Both the position numbers and the translations under genes were made by a program. The notes under the pieces are model-generated. The model saw only the letters and a list, made by a program, of their open reading frames with translations. It had not been told where the DNA came from and made no database searches. From positions 52,528 to 116,527 of the forward strand of contig JAKJBW010000003.1 in NCBI GenBank assembly GCA_022706785.1: 64,000 nt of DNA, in the 5' to 3' direction. The DNA is from Bacillota bacterium (lineage in GTDB: Bacteria > Bacillota > Clostridia > UBA1381 > UMGS1253). Below, piece after piece: positions 1 through 8,126 of this stretch; position 1 is the first letter of the stretch, and every line of letters begins with the position of its first letter.

Positions 1-2
1 GC

Positions 3-656
3 TTGCCTGTCGCTAAACTGATATGCGCGTCCAACGAAAACAATATCCTGACCGACTTTTTAAATACCGGCGTGTATGACCGCAACCGCAAATTTTATAC
101 GACGCTTTCGCCGTCAATGGATATCTTGATTTCCAGTAACCTTGAACGGCTGCTGTTTGATGTGGCCGGCGGGGATTATATGCATATCAGGGCTTGGATG
201 CGCGAGCTTGCCGAAACAGGGAAATATCGCGTGCCGCCCATGCTGCTGCAAAAACTCAAAGACATTTTCTGGGCCGGATACTGCAACGATGATATGACCA
301 AGAAAACCATAAAAAGCGTATACAATGAGTATTCCTATGTCATGGATACGCATACTGCTGTCGCAAAAAATGTGTATGCGCAGTATATTGAAGCGACGCA
401 GGACCAAACAAAAACGGTAATTGCCTCCACTGCCAGCCCTTTCAAATTCAATCAAAGCGTGCTCATCGCCTTAGACGGCGTGGCAAGTGTGGCGGGTAAA
501 AACGAATTTGAGCTTTTAGACCAGCTGGCTAAGCTCACGCAGATGCGTATACCCAAATCACTGTCCGCGCTTGCCAGCATGCCCAGGCTTTTTAATATCA
601 CATGCGAAAGAACGCAGATGCATCAGGTGGTAAGCGAATTTTTACAAGTAGAGTAG
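3..656 (+). CDS. thrC: threonine synthase, C-terminal part (partial)
   Basis: The reading frame is already open at the window edge, so the true start lies upstream; only the last 217 residues are present. Threonine synthase is the PLP enzyme that converts O-phosphohomoserine to threonine in the cytoplasm. The visible N-terminal stretch PVAKLICASNENNILTDFL resembles the conserved 'ICASNENNVLTDF' block of long-form threonine synthases, followed by their helical C-terminal domain. The PLP lysine is outside the window. A 16-bp perfect inverted repeat lies 27 bp after the stop. Family assignment is confident; the upstream gene context is unknown. Confidence 0.9.
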   Translation: MPVAKLICASNENNILTDFLNTGVYDRNRKFYTTLSPSMDILISSNLERLLFDVAGGDYMHIRAWMRELAETGKYRVPPMLLQKLKDIFWAGYCNDDMTKKTIKSVYNEYSYVMDTHTAVAKNVYAQYIEATQDQTKTVIASTASPFKFNQSVLIALDGVASVAGKNEFELLDQLAKLTQMRIPKSLSALASMPRLFNITCERTQMHQVVSEFLQVE

Positions 657-682
657 CTAATTTTTAAAAGTTATAAAGCTTT

Positions 683-719
683 CAACATGACGGCCTGCAA
701 AACGCAGGCCGTCATGTTG
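683..719. terminator. perfect 16-bp inverted repeat between convergent thrC and spoIVB
   Basis: Arms 683-698 and 704-719 are perfectly complementary with a 5-nt loop (AAAAC). It sits in the gap between two converging genes and probably ends transcription from one or both sides. There is no clear T-tract on either strand, so efficient intrinsic termination is uncertain. Confidence 0.6.
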
Positions 720-721
720 CA

Positions 722-1996
722 TTAACCGTACAGATGTGCTTTATCCATCATCAATTCTATAAAAATGCCATACCCACGCGTAGGGTCGTTCACAAACACA
801 TGGGTTACGGCGCCTACAATCCTTCCGCCCTGCATAATAGGGCTGCCGCTCATACCCTGCACTATACCGCCTGTCTTTTCTAAAAGCTTAGGGTCGGTTA
901 TCCGGATTATCATACCTTTTCCGTCGCCGCTTGCAGTCATTACCTTTTCAATTTTGATATCATAGCTTTCTACCGTATTTCCGTCTATAGAGGATAAAAT
1001 CTTGGCATCCCCTGCTTTAACCTCAAACCTTGTGGCAATTTCTGCCGGTTCATTTTTCGGAAAACTTTGGCGATCTCCCTTGCCATACAGCCCAACCGAT
1101 GAATTTTCCAGGATATTCCCTATATCGTTATCTGCGAAAACGCCTTTGAGCTCTCCGGGAGCGCCGGCTGTCCCTTCCGTCACCGAAGAAATACTGCACT
1201 TGGTAATGCTGCCGTCAGCGACCTTGAGCAACTGTCCTGTGTCCACATCCGAAATCCCGTGTCCAAGCGCCGCATATACCTTTGTATCGGGTTTGTAAAA
1301 CGTTACCGTACCGATCCCTGCCGTGCTGTCGCGAACCCATGCGCCTATTTTGTAAGCGCCCTCGTTAGCCTCGGCCATAAGTTCTGTTTGAAACCTCTGC
1401 TGGTCTCTGACATATTCTATACTGACGGGCTCGCCTTTTGTATTCTGAATCAGCTGTGAGAAATGGTCGGTATTTTTTACGGCTGTGTCGCCCACTTGGG
1501 TTATGACATCTCCCGATTTTAACCCGGCATTCCTTGCAGGGGTATGCTTCGCTTCATTTTCGTCCTGAACAAACGAAATCCCGACGATCAGCACGCCCGA
1601 CGTGTGGATTTTTATGCCCACAGTATTTCCGCATGGAATGACGCGGTTTGTCTCAACGACGTCCACCTGCATAGTCTTTACAGGCACAATGCCCATAAAA
1701 TTGAGACGTACGTCATATTTTCCGGTATTTTGCGCGTTTAGCAACAGCTGTGTTCCTTGTGTGTGGGCAAGCGCCTGTTTCGTGGTATTGACGGTTTTTG
1801 CGCTGCCGGAACGCAGGGTGTTGCCTGTGACCAGGTTTCCGATTTCAATTTTACAATCCTCCCCTTTGGTCAGTAAAAGATTGTCGGGAAGCATTGTGTG
1901 AAGTCTTATGGCACTGTATGCGGGCGGTACCAAAACCAAAATGACCGTTACCAGCAAACCAATAACATTTATCTTTTTGCGAAACAAAGACTCCAC
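722..1996 (-). CDS. spoIVB: SpoIVB peptidase (stage IV sporulation protein B)
   Basis: In endospore formers SpoIVB is made in the forespore, crosses into the intermembrane space and cleaves SpoIVFA, which triggers pro-sigma-K processing. The 424-aa product has one N-terminal membrane segment (about 10-28), a PDZ domain (about 125-200) and an S55 peptidase domain (about 215-424). Candidate catalytic residues are His246 in ALGHGI, Asp368 and Ser383 in GMSGSPI, matching the His/Asp/Ser set of the family. The start codon is GTG after AACCAGGAA, with short spacing; an in-frame TTG four codons in is an alternative. It is the clearest evidence that the organism sporulates. Confidence 0.95.
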   Translation of the reverse strand: MESLFRKKINVIGLLVTVILVLVPPAYSAIRLHTMLPDNLLLTKGEDCKIEIGNLVTGNTLRSGSAKTVNTTKQALAHTQGTQLLLNAQNTGKYDVRLNFMGIVPVKTMQVDVVETNRVIPCGNTVGIKIHTSGVLIVGISFVQDENEAKHTPARNAGLKSGDVITQVGDTAVKNTDHFSQLIQNTKGEPVSIEYVRDQQRFQTELMAEANEGAYKIGAWVRDSTAGIGTVTFYKPDTKVYAALGHGISDVDTGQLLKVADGSITKCSISSVTEGTAGAPGELKGVFADNDIGNILENSSVGLYGKGDRQSFPKNEPAEIATRFEVKAGDAKILSSIDGNTVESYDIKIEKVMTASGDGKGMIIRITDPKLLEKTGGIVQGMSGSPIMQGGRIVGAVTHVFVNDPTRGYGIFIELMMDKAHLYG

Positions 1997-2171
1997 TTCC
2001 TGGTTAATATTAAGAACGCTTTATCGTTCTGTATTTAACATAACCATGAGCCGGATATCTATACCGACCAAATAAAGCGGCTTAAAACAGATATTCCACC
2101 TGAAATTAAAATACAGAAATTGTTCCAACAACTTATTTACCGGTGAAGTTTTGGGTATGGACAGCTTACCT

Positions 2172-2203
2172 ATATAAAGTAAAAAGGCGCGCATGCGCGC
2201 GCC
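2172..2203 (-). terminator. rho-independent terminator of the 58-aa gene
   Basis: A 7-bp all-G/C stem (2186-2192 with 2197-2203, 4-nt loop) is followed on the minus strand by TTTTTACTTT. It lies 5 bp after the stop codon of the small gene at 2208-2384. Confidence 0.85.
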
Positions 2204-2207
2204 CCTG

Positions 2208-2384
2208 CTATCTTCTCATACTCATAAAATCATCCATCATGCCGCCGATATTACGAAACATACTTGTCGCCTGCTTTCGCAGCCTGTGTCTCTGCCTGGG
2301 CGAAACGGGATCAAACAGCATCATTGCGGTTGCGCCGATGGCAGCGCCTGTTAACATACCTTTTAAAAATCTTGCGGAATTCAT
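2208..2384 (-). CDS. 58-aa small membrane-associated protein, YtxH-like
   Basis: A short gene with a near-perfect Shine-Dalgarno site (AAGGAGGA, 6 nt before the ATG) and its own terminator. The product starts MNSARFLKGMLTGAAIGATA and has a glycine/alanine-rich membrane-type helix (about residues 8-24) followed by a basic, Arg/Met-rich tail (DPVSPRQRHRLRK...). This layout recalls the small YtxH-type proteins of Firmicutes, which carry a Gly-zipper helix and have no settled function. The family link is tentative. Being between spoIVB and another gene on the opposite strand, it looks monocistronic. Confidence 0.8.
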   Translation of the reverse strand: MNSARFLKGMLTGAAIGATAMMLFDPVSPRQRHRLRKQATSMFRNIGGMMDDFMSMRR

Positions 2385-2569
2385 TATCCTTCCTCCTTAA
2401 TTTAATATTGGCATAAAAAGTTTAAATCAATGAATTAGCTTTAATATGCCCCATGTATCGTTTATGTGTCAAAACGTTTTTTCCGGAATCGATATTAGTA
2501 TTTGACAAAACATTAAAAATAACACACAAAATATCTAGGGAAAAATTTCATAATATTCAATTTTTAAGA

Positions 2570-2598
2570 TTGATTTTTTCATGGGTATAGTGTATAAT
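2570..2598 (+). promoter_or_regulatory. sigma-A type promoter for the PLD-like membrane gene
   Basis: TTGATT (2570-2575), 17-bp spacer, TATAAT (2593-2598) preceded by TG, so an extended -10. It lies 54 bp before the ATG at 2652 in an AT-rich region. Predicted only from sequence. Confidence 0.65.
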
Positions 2599-2651
2599 AC
2601 TCTCATATTTTTAATACTGTAATTAATTTTTCTATAAGCGGGGGTTAAATT

Positions 2652-3608
2652 ATGAGCACTGATAATAGCACTATTTCAAGGGTATCCAATAGGAAATATA
2701 CTTATTTTATTTTGATACTATTATCCTTGCTCGGCATAGCCCTTATGTGGATAGGCAGTAAATATTTTGAAGACGGAAGCTTTGGACGCAGTTTTCTGCT
2801 CGGGCTTGGGACGGCTATGGCGCCCTCATCCATAATTGGTACGGTGCTCAAATATTTTCTTTTTCAGGATATTCGGGTCGAATTAACCGATCCGTTGATC
2901 AGTTCGGTTAGGGAAAAAGTATCACCATTGATGGAGGAAACCATTAAAGACACTGTAAAAGAGTATCAAAAGGAAATTGGTGCGCTGCAGCAGCTGAAGT
3001 GTGCAGGGATTACAGGAACTTATCCAAACAGAATAAAAGCTTTGAATGAATTCGCAGAAGAAATAAAATTTGAGTCGGAAGAAATTATCATTATCGGCTC
3101 ATCGCTTGAAGGTCTTTTCAAAAATAAGAGCTGCAAAGGTTTTTTAGACGCTTTGGAGGCAAAGATAGTTTCGCAAAGTGTAGACATACAATTTCTTTTA
3201 ACACATCCCAAATTTGCCGACTTCAGAGCATCTCAAGAAAAGAATGAATTTCAGGAGATTGGCAAACAAATTATAAATAGCTTAAGAAGGCTGCAAGACT
3301 GGAAAGTCCCTGTAGAGAACGTCAAGCTCTTTAAAGGCACCCCGACGTGTTTTTCAATAAAAACATCCAGGAGCATGCTGATAAACCCATACCCGTATTG
3401 TAATGTAGCTTATAACTCTCCATGCTTTATTATCACCAATCCTGAGGAACAGTCAGCTTTCATGTATAACGCATTTCTGGACAGCCATTTTAAGGTCTGG
3501 GACAGCCCGCTTGCCGAGTCCATACAGAACTATGATGATACCATAAATAAGCTGAGCAATAATTTGAATACATACGCCGCAAGCGCAAAAAAATTTCTCA
3601 ATAATTGA
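2652..3608 (+). CDS. membrane-anchored protein with degenerate PLD-like domain
   Basis: The 318-aa product has two predicted N-terminal membrane segments (about 17-35 and 45-72), an amphipathic linker (about 75-115) and a soluble domain (about 118-290). The soluble part begins with GITGTYPNR and includes EEIIIIGSSLEGL, VDIQFLLTHP and CFIITNPEEQ, a pattern I associate with phospholipase-D-like folds attached to membrane anchors in bacteria. No complete HxKxxxxD motif is visible, so catalysis is doubtful and a ligand-sensing or scaffold role is possible. RBS GCGGGGG precedes the ATG. The gene is AT-rich, has its own promoter and stands alone between spoIVB and amtB, which fits acquisition or an accessory role. 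Function not known. Confidence 0.75.
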   Translation: MSTDNSTISRVSNRKYTYFILILLSLLGIALMWIGSKYFEDGSFGRSFLLGLGTAMAPSSIIGTVLKYFLFQDIRVELTDPLISSVREKVSPLMEETIKDTVKEYQKEIGALQQLKCAGITGTYPNRIKALNEFAEEIKFESEEIIIIGSSLEGLFKNKSCKGFLDALEAKIVSQSVDIQFLLTHPKFADFRASQEKNEFQEIGKQIINSLRRLQDWKVPVENVKLFKGTPTCFSIKTSRSMLINPYPYCNVAYNSPCFIITNPEEQSAFMYNAFLDSHFKVWDSPLAESIQNYDDTINKLSNNLNTYAASAKKFLNN

Positions 3609-3726
3609 TTGCGCAATCTCTATAAATGCGAATTGCCGCGACGGGGAAATGACGAAAAAATGTGCCTGCTGGGTTGAATAAATAACTAATAAAAATAAAT
3701 ATTGATAAATTTTTTCTTTTTTAGTC

Positions 3727-3755
3727 TTGACAAACGAACCATTACCGTGTAAAAT
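3727..3755 (+). promoter_or_regulatory. consensus sigma-A promoter of amtB-glnK
   Basis: TTGACA (3727-3732), exactly 17 bp, TAAAAT (3750-3755). It lies about 165 bp upstream of the amtB start, which leaves a leader containing a terminator hairpin. The expected transcription start is near 3762. Confidence 0.8.
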
Positions 3756-3757
3756 CT

Positions 3758-3836
3758 ATAGTATAGATACTGGATGTTGGCAATGAAGCCAATGGAAATT
3801 GCGTACGGCGCAATTTCCATTGGCTTTTATTGTTTT
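3758..3836 (+). promoter_or_regulatory. amtB leader attenuator: terminator overlapped by an ANTAR-like hairpin
   Basis: A perfect 18-bp stem (3786-3803 with 3809-3826, loop TACGG) followed by TTATTGTTTT forms an intrinsic terminator inside the amtB leader. A smaller hairpin, TTGGC (3777-3781), hexaloop AATGAA (3782-3787), GCCAA (3788-3792), uses the 5' arm of the terminator, so the two are mutually exclusive. The hexaloop has A at position 1 and G at position 4, as in the RNA motif bound by ANTAR antiterminators. A weak first hairpin with loop ATAGAT (3763-3768) precedes it, but it falls on the predicted transcription start. The overlap is visible in the sequence; control by an ANTAR protein is inference. 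Confidence 0.6.
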
Positions 3837-3919
3837 CCGGATCTTGGAGTAGCTACCTCTATTGCTTAGAGTTGCATGGTTGTCAATGTAACTATTATTA
3901 ATGTAAAGGAGTGATCTTT

Positions 3920-5155
3920 ATGGATTACGGCAATGTATCTTGGATGTTGACCTCATCCGCACTGGTATTTATCATGACCCCGGCTTTGGCGTTCTTTTAT
4001 GGCGGCTTGGTCAAACGCAAGAATGTCATCAACACCATCATGTCCTCTGTTATCCTCATGGGCATAGGCTCGCTGCTATGGGTGCTGGTTGGCTTTTCGC
4101 TGTCGTTTAGCGGCGATATTGGCGGCGTTATCGGCAACTTAAACTGGGCCGGGCTTAATTTTGACAGCTTTGCCGATACGACCTATGCTTACCCTAACAC
4201 ACTGGCATTTGCCATTTTTCAAATGATGTTCGCTATCATAACGCCTGCGTTGATCACGGGCGCTATTGCGGAAAGAATGAAGTTTTCTTCGCTGGTCATA
4301 TTTGTTACAATATGGTCATTGATCGTTTACTATCCTCTGGCACACATGGTATGGGGGGGCGGGCTCCTGTTTAAGATCGGTTCGGTTGACTTCGCGGGCG
4401 GTAATGTGGTACATATCAGCTCGGGTGTCAGCGCTTTAATTTTGACTTTTCTTCTCGGCAAGCGCAAGAACCACGGCAAGGCCACCTATCATCCCCACAA
4501 TGCGCCGTTTGTCTTTTTGGGTGCGGCTCTATTGTGGTTTGGCTGGTTCGGCTTCAACGCCGGCAGCGCTTGCGCGGCGAACGAACTTGCAATCCATGCC
4601 TTTATGACAACCAACACCGCCGCGGCCGCTGCGCTTCTGTCGTGGATGCTGATCGAAAAGCTGACAAGCGGCAAGCCAACCTTGGTTGGCGCTTCAACAG
4701 GTATAGTCATCGGTCTTGTGGCCATTACGCCCGGAGCAGGATTTGTGCCCATCTGGGCGGCCATCATCATCGGCGCGTTGGTAAGCCCCATTTGCTACTT
4801 CTTCATTTCTGTAGTAAAGCCGAAATTCGGTTATGACGACGCGTTGGACGTATTCGGCTGCCACGGCATCGGCGGTATTTGGGGTGGTATTGCAACCGGC
4901 TTATTCACGCAAACGGCTATCAACCCTGCGGCAGCCTGGAACGGGCTTGTGTTCGGAGAGTCGACTCTGTTTATGCGCCAGCTGGCAGCTATCGGCATCA
5001 CCATAGCGATTGCTATCGTCGGCACACTGATTGCGGCAGGTATCGCCTCGCTCTTTACAAAGGGTATCAAGGTTTCCGCGAAGGATGAAGATTTGGGCCT
5101 TGACCTTTCGGAACACGGAGAATCTGCTTATCCGGCATTTAACGGCATGGATTGA
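3920..5155 (+). CDS. amtB: ammonium transporter AmtB
   Basis: AmtB is an integral membrane trimer that moves ammonium/ammonia across the cytoplasmic membrane. The 411-aa product has the usual eleven hydrophobic segments and family blocks such as SALVFIMTPALAFFYGGL near the N terminus, HMVWGGG, VVHISSGVSAL and DDALDVFGCHGIGGIWG near residues 315-330. The ATG at 3920 is chosen because AAAGGAGTGAT sits just upstream; an upstream in-frame GTG overlaps this RBS. glnK follows 29 bp later, the standard amtB-glnK pair. Expression is probably set by the leader terminator at 3786-3836. Confidence 0.97.
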   Translation: MDYGNVSWMLTSSALVFIMTPALAFFYGGLVKRKNVINTIMSSVILMGIGSLLWVLVGFSLSFSGDIGGVIGNLNWAGLNFDSFADTTYAYPNTLAFAIFQMMFAIITPALITGAIAERMKFSSLVIFVTIWSLIVYYPLAHMVWGGGLLFKIGSVDFAGGNVVHISSGVSALILTFLLGKRKNHGKATYHPHNAPFVFLGAALLWFGWFGFNAGSACAANELAIHAFMTTNTAAAAALLSWMLIEKLTSGKPTLVGASTGIVIGLVAITPGAGFVPIWAAIIIGALVSPICYFFISVVKPKFGYDDALDVFGCHGIGGIWGGIATGLFTQTAINPAAAWNGLVFGESTLFMRQLAAIGITIAIAIVGTLIAAGIASLFTKGIKVSAKDEDLGLDLSEHGESAYPAFNGMD

Positions 5156-5184
5156 TCAAACAGATTATAATTGGGGGTGTAAAT

Positions 5185-5526
5185 ATGAAAAAAATCGAAG
5201 CTTATATCAGACCCGAAAAGCTCAATGATGTCAAGGAAATCGTGGATGCGCTTCATCTTAACGGCTTGAGCGTCACACAAATCATGGGCTTCGGCAAGCA
5301 GAAGGGCTGGAAAGAATATGTCAGAGGCAACGAAGTGGATCATAACTTTTTGCCTAAGCTCAAGCTTGAATTAGTAGTCCTGGACGAACAGGTGGACGCT
5401 GTTGTAAAAGGAATTATTGACAAGGCATATACCGGAGAGGTGGGAGACGGCAAGATTTTTATCTCCAATATCGACGGGGCTGTTCGTATCCGTACCAATG
5501 AAAAGGATAACGATGCGCTGAAGTAA
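5185..5526 (+). CDS. glnK: nitrogen regulatory protein P-II (GlnK type)
   Basis: PII proteins are small trimeric sensors of 2-oxoglutarate and ATP/ADP; GlnK docks on AmtB and blocks the channel when nitrogen is plentiful. The 113-aa product has the N-terminal strand MKKIEAYIRPEKL, a T-loop region QKGWKEYVRGNEVDHNFLPK containing Tyr at the position that can be modified in other bacteria, and the C-terminal GDGKIFISNIDGAVRIRT block. The ATG at 5185 follows TTGGGGGTGT. Co-transcription with amtB is expected. A terminator lies 60 bp downstream. Confidence 0.97.
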   Translation: MKKIEAYIRPEKLNDVKEIVDALHLNGLSVTQIMGFGKQKGWKEYVRGNEVDHNFLPKLKLELVVLDEQVDAVVKGIIDKAYTGEVGDGKIFISNIDGAVRIRTNEKDNDALK

Positions 5527-5588
5527 CGCAGTATCCGGCTTTTAAGGTATTGACCGGTTTGCATAATGCAGTATAGCACGGGCTATCT

Positions 5589-5628
5589 TCCCCCTGCAGC
5601 GCCCTCAATCGGACGGCAGGGGGATTTT
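5589..5628 (+). terminator. terminator after amtB-glnK
   Basis: TCCCCCTGC (5589-5597) pairs with GCAGGGGGA (5616-5624), followed by TTTT. The 18-nt loop is large, so strength is moderate. Confidence 0.7.
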
Positions 5629-5728
5629 CACGTCTGATTTCTGCCGTGCCTTAAACCGGAGGCACAGATGCCGGACATACGGCGAAGTGATGCTAAAAAA
5701 AGAAAAAGGTTGTTATTGGGACAAATTT

Positions 5729-5939
5729 TATGATATAATAAACGCAATTATGGATATAAAGCCTTTGGGTTTTATTCTTTATGCGTTTACTGAATCGGTG
5801 TGAGCGTGGCCAATTTTGGCTTGCACTTATGATATAATAAATGCAATCAAGGGAATAAACCCTTTTGGGTTTATTTAGCATGCATTTATTGTATCGGTGT
5901 GTAACAAGCAGGCTACGGCTTGTATTTATGATATAATAA
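5729..5939 (+). repeat. 99-nt tandem repeat, two units plus a third -10 box
   Basis: The box TATGATATAATAA begins at 5729, 5828 and 5927, an exact 99-nt period. Unit 2 contains nested inverted repeats: AATAAATGCA (about 5836-5845) with TGCATTTATT (5881-5890) outside, and AATAAACCC/GGGTTTATT with a TTTT loop inside. A second small hairpin, ACAAGC/GGCTTGT, follows. Unit 1 is a diverged copy. Each box is an extended -10 (TGATATAAT); the third lies about 65 bp before yicC and may be its promoter. The same unit recurs at 58545-58656. Confidence 0.85.
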
Positions 5940-6000
5940 TACGCCGATAGAGTGCTCACTGTATGATGGTATCAATAATAATCGGATGGAGTTGGATGTT

Positions 6001-6879
6001 TTGGTAAAAAGCATGACCGGCTATGGACGTTTTGAAGGCATTTTTGGTAACAAGAAGGTGCTGGCGGAAATTAAATCCGTCAACCACCGTTATGCGGACT
6101 ACAATATTCGCGTGCCCAGACATTACGGGTTTTTGGAGGAAAAAGTACGCAGGTTTGTATCGGGTTATCTCTGTAGGGGTAAAATAGAAATATATCTCTG
6201 CGTGGAAAGCTATGGCGAGGCGGAAAAGCAGGTGGTGTTAAACAAGCCATTGGCAGCTGGCTACATAGAGGCCATGAGTGCTCTTCGCGACGAGTTTTCG
6301 CTTGTCGACGACATCAGTGTGTCGACTGTGGCACGCTACAGCGATATATTCTCCACAGAGCGCAAGGAAGAGGACGCCGAGCAGATCTGGCAGACGGTGC
6401 GCATGGCGCTGCAGCCTGCGGTGCAGCAATTCAGCGCCATGCGCGAGCGGGAAGGCGCGCGCCTGTATGAGGATTTGCGCACACGCCGGCAGACACTTGC
6501 CACTATGGTCGATGCGATTGAGGCGCGCTCGCCGGAGTGTGTGGCCGAATACTGCCATAAGCTTGAAGCCCGTCTTAAAGATATGCTTGAGGGCGTAAAC
6601 ATTGATGAGGCAAGGCTGCTTACCGAAACAGCCATCTTTGCCGATAAGATTGCGGTTGCGGAGGAAACCGTACGTTTAAGAAGCCACTTTTCTGAGCTTG
6701 ACACTATTCTGGCGGCGCCAGAGCCTGCGGGCAGAAAGCTTGATTTTCTTATTCAGGAGATCAACCGTGAGATCAACACAATAGGCTCCAAAGCAAACGA
6801 CCTTGCACTTTCGAAAATAGTGGTGGACTTTAAGGCGGAGCTTGAAAAGATGCGTGAACAGGTCCAAAATATTGAATAG
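6001..6879 (+). CDS. yicC: YicC family endoribonuclease
   Basis: YicC/YloC proteins are a conserved RNase family; the E. coli member takes part in small-RNA decay. The 292-aa product starts VKSMTGYGR, the family N terminus, and ends with the conserved C-terminal block [19 protein letters not shown]...[15 protein letters not shown]. The TTG at 6001 is chosen because GGAG (5988-5991) is 9 nt upstream and the protein then begins like the family; an ATG 15 bp earlier has no RBS. It heads the yicC-remA-gmk-rpoZ-coaBC-priA run and probably uses the extended -10 at 5932-5937. Confidence 0.93.
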   Translation: MVKSMTGYGRFEGIFGNKKVLAEIKSVNHRYADYNIRVPRHYGFLEEKVRRFVSGYLCRGKIEIYLCVESYGEAEKQVVLNKPLAAGYIEAMSALRDEFSLVDDISVSTVARYSDIFSTERKEEDAEQIWQTVRMALQPAVQQFSAMREREGARLYEDLRTRRQTLATMVDAIEARSPECVAEYCHKLEARLKDMLEGVNIDEARLLTETAIFADKIAVAEETVRLRSHFSELDTILAAPEPAGRKLDFLIQEINREINTIGSKANDLALSKIVVDFKAELEKMREQVQNIE

Positions 6880-6920
6880 GACAACCCTGCGGGTATATCG
6901 TCTGCAAAGGAGTGATTTGC

Positions 6921-7190
6921 TTGAAGCTGATTAATATAGGATTTGGCAACATTGTAGCGGCCAACAGACTGGTTGCGATTGTGAGCCCGGAGTCTGCGCC
7001 CATCAAGAGAATCATACAGGAGGCAAGGGAGAACGGTACGCTTGTCGATGCGACATACGGCAGGAGAACGCGGTCTGTAGTGATTACGGACAGCGGGCAT
7101 ATTATTCTATCGGCGCTGCAGCCCGAAACCGTGGCAGGCCGCATGGGCGGAAGCGTTACGCTCCCGGCGGCGGAGGACGGTGATGAATAG
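6921..7190 (+). CDS. remA: RemA-like extracellular matrix regulator (DUF370)
   Basis: RemA is a small ring-forming DNA-binding protein that activates matrix and osmoprotection genes in Bacillus. The 89-aa product ([20 protein letters not shown]..., [32 protein letters not shown]) matches the family over its whole length. The TTG at 6921 follows AAAGGAG at good spacing; a GTG three codons earlier would overlap the RBS. It overlaps the start of gmk by 8 bp, the usual Firmicutes arrangement. Confidence 0.95.
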   Translation: MKLINIGFGNIVAANRLVAIVSPESAPIKRIIQEARENGTLVDATYGRRTRSVVITDSGHIILSALQPETVAGRMGGSVTLPAAEDGDE

Positions 7191-7791
7191 ACGCGGGATT
7201 TTATTTGTTGTGTCGGGGCCTTCCGGGGCCGGGAAAGGCACCATTTGCAAAGCGCTGGTGGATAATAACCCTAATGTTTTTCTGTCCGTTTCCGCGACGA
7301 CGCGAAAGCCGCGTCCTCATGAGCAGGAAGGCGTACATTATTATTTTATAGAAGAAGCTGAATTTATGCAGCGTATAAAGGATGGCGGAATGCTGGAGCA
7401 CGCGGTGTTTTGCGGGAATTATTACGGGACGCCCAAGCACAAGGTAGACCAGATGCTTGACGCGGGCAGGGACGTGGTTTTGGAGATTGAGGTTCAAGGC
7501 GCTATGAAGGTGCGTTCAAAATATCCCGAAGGCGTATACATATTTGTTCTGCCGCCATCCATGCATGAGCTTAAAAACCGCATCATGGGGCGGGGGACAG
7601 AGCCGCCCGAGGTGATTGACGAACGGCTTAAAACCGCAGCCTGGGAGTATGGGCATATCACAAAGTACAACTACATACTCTTAAACGACAGTATTGACAA
7701 AGCGGTAGAACGCTTCCGCGCCATTATTAAGGCGGAAGGCTGCCGGGTTGAGAGAAATACAGAATTTATAGAAGAGGTGTTACGATCATGA
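7183..7791 (+). CDS. gmk: guanylate kinase
   Basis: It phosphorylates GMP to GDP with ATP. The 202-aa product has the P-loop GPSGAGKGT near the N terminus, the GMP-binding region [19 protein letters not shown] and the lid region around [17 protein letters not shown]. The ATG at 7183 is preceded by GGAGGA; a GTG directly before it is in frame. It overlaps remA at its start and rpoZ by ATGA at its end, so translation is coupled. Confidence 0.97.
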   Translation: MNRRGILFVVSGPSGAGKGTICKALVDNNPNVFLSVSATTRKPRPHEQEGVHYYFIEEAEFMQRIKDGGMLEHAVFCGNYYGTPKHKVDQMLDAGRDVVLEIEVQGAMKVRSKYPEGVYIFVLPPSMHELKNRIMGRGTEPPEVIDERLKTAAWEYGHITKYNYILLNDSIDKAVERFRAIIKAEGCRVERNTEFIEEVLRS

Positions 7792-8060
7792 TAAAACCCC
7801 CTATTGGTGAACTATTGAAAAAGACCGGAACCCGTTATGCGCTGGTGATCCTGGCGTCTAAACGGGCACGTCAGTTCGGAGGCGACACAGAGCTTGCCTA
7901 CAGCTACGATGAGGCAATTTTAAAGGCGGTGGAGGAGATTGCGGACGGTAAGGTGAAATGCTCATCCTATGTGGGCGACGCTCAGGCGGAAATGCTCAGT
8001 CGCAAAGCACGGGCTGCAGATTTTGGGCACATTCAGCCGGATGCCGGCCGCTTTTCGTAG
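7788..8060 (+). CDS. rpoZ: RNA polymerase omega subunit
   Basis: Omega helps assemble RNA polymerase by binding the beta-prime subunit. The 90-aa product contains the family core RYALVILASKRARQF followed by KAVEEIADGKVK. Its ATG overlaps the gmk stop codon (ATGA). The position between gmk and coaBC is conserved in Firmicutes. The C-terminal 25 residues are not clearly conserved. Confidence 0.93.
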   Translation: MIKPPIGELLKKTGTRYALVILASKRARQFGGDTELAYSYDEAILKAVEEIADGKVKCSSYVGDAQAEMLSRKARAADFGHIQPDAGRFS

Positions 8061-8126
8061 GATTTATTTTCATTTTTGCGCCACATGTGATTCGGGTAAA
8101 ATGACGTATGAAGGGAGTCGGAGCCG

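Noticed and set aside
2652..3608. Active phospholipase D (HKD enzyme)
   Set aside because: The only H-x-K is in SHFKVWD, which lacks the HxKxxxxD spacing; no second motif is present.
3727..3830. Sigma-54 promoter or glutamine riboswitch before amtB
   Set aside because: No TGGC-N8-TTGC pair with correct spacing was found, and the leader does not show the glutamine-aptamer core; the sigma-A promoter and terminator explain it better.
5729..5939. CRISPR array
   Set aside because: Whole 99-nt units repeat without unique spacers and there are no cas genes nearby.
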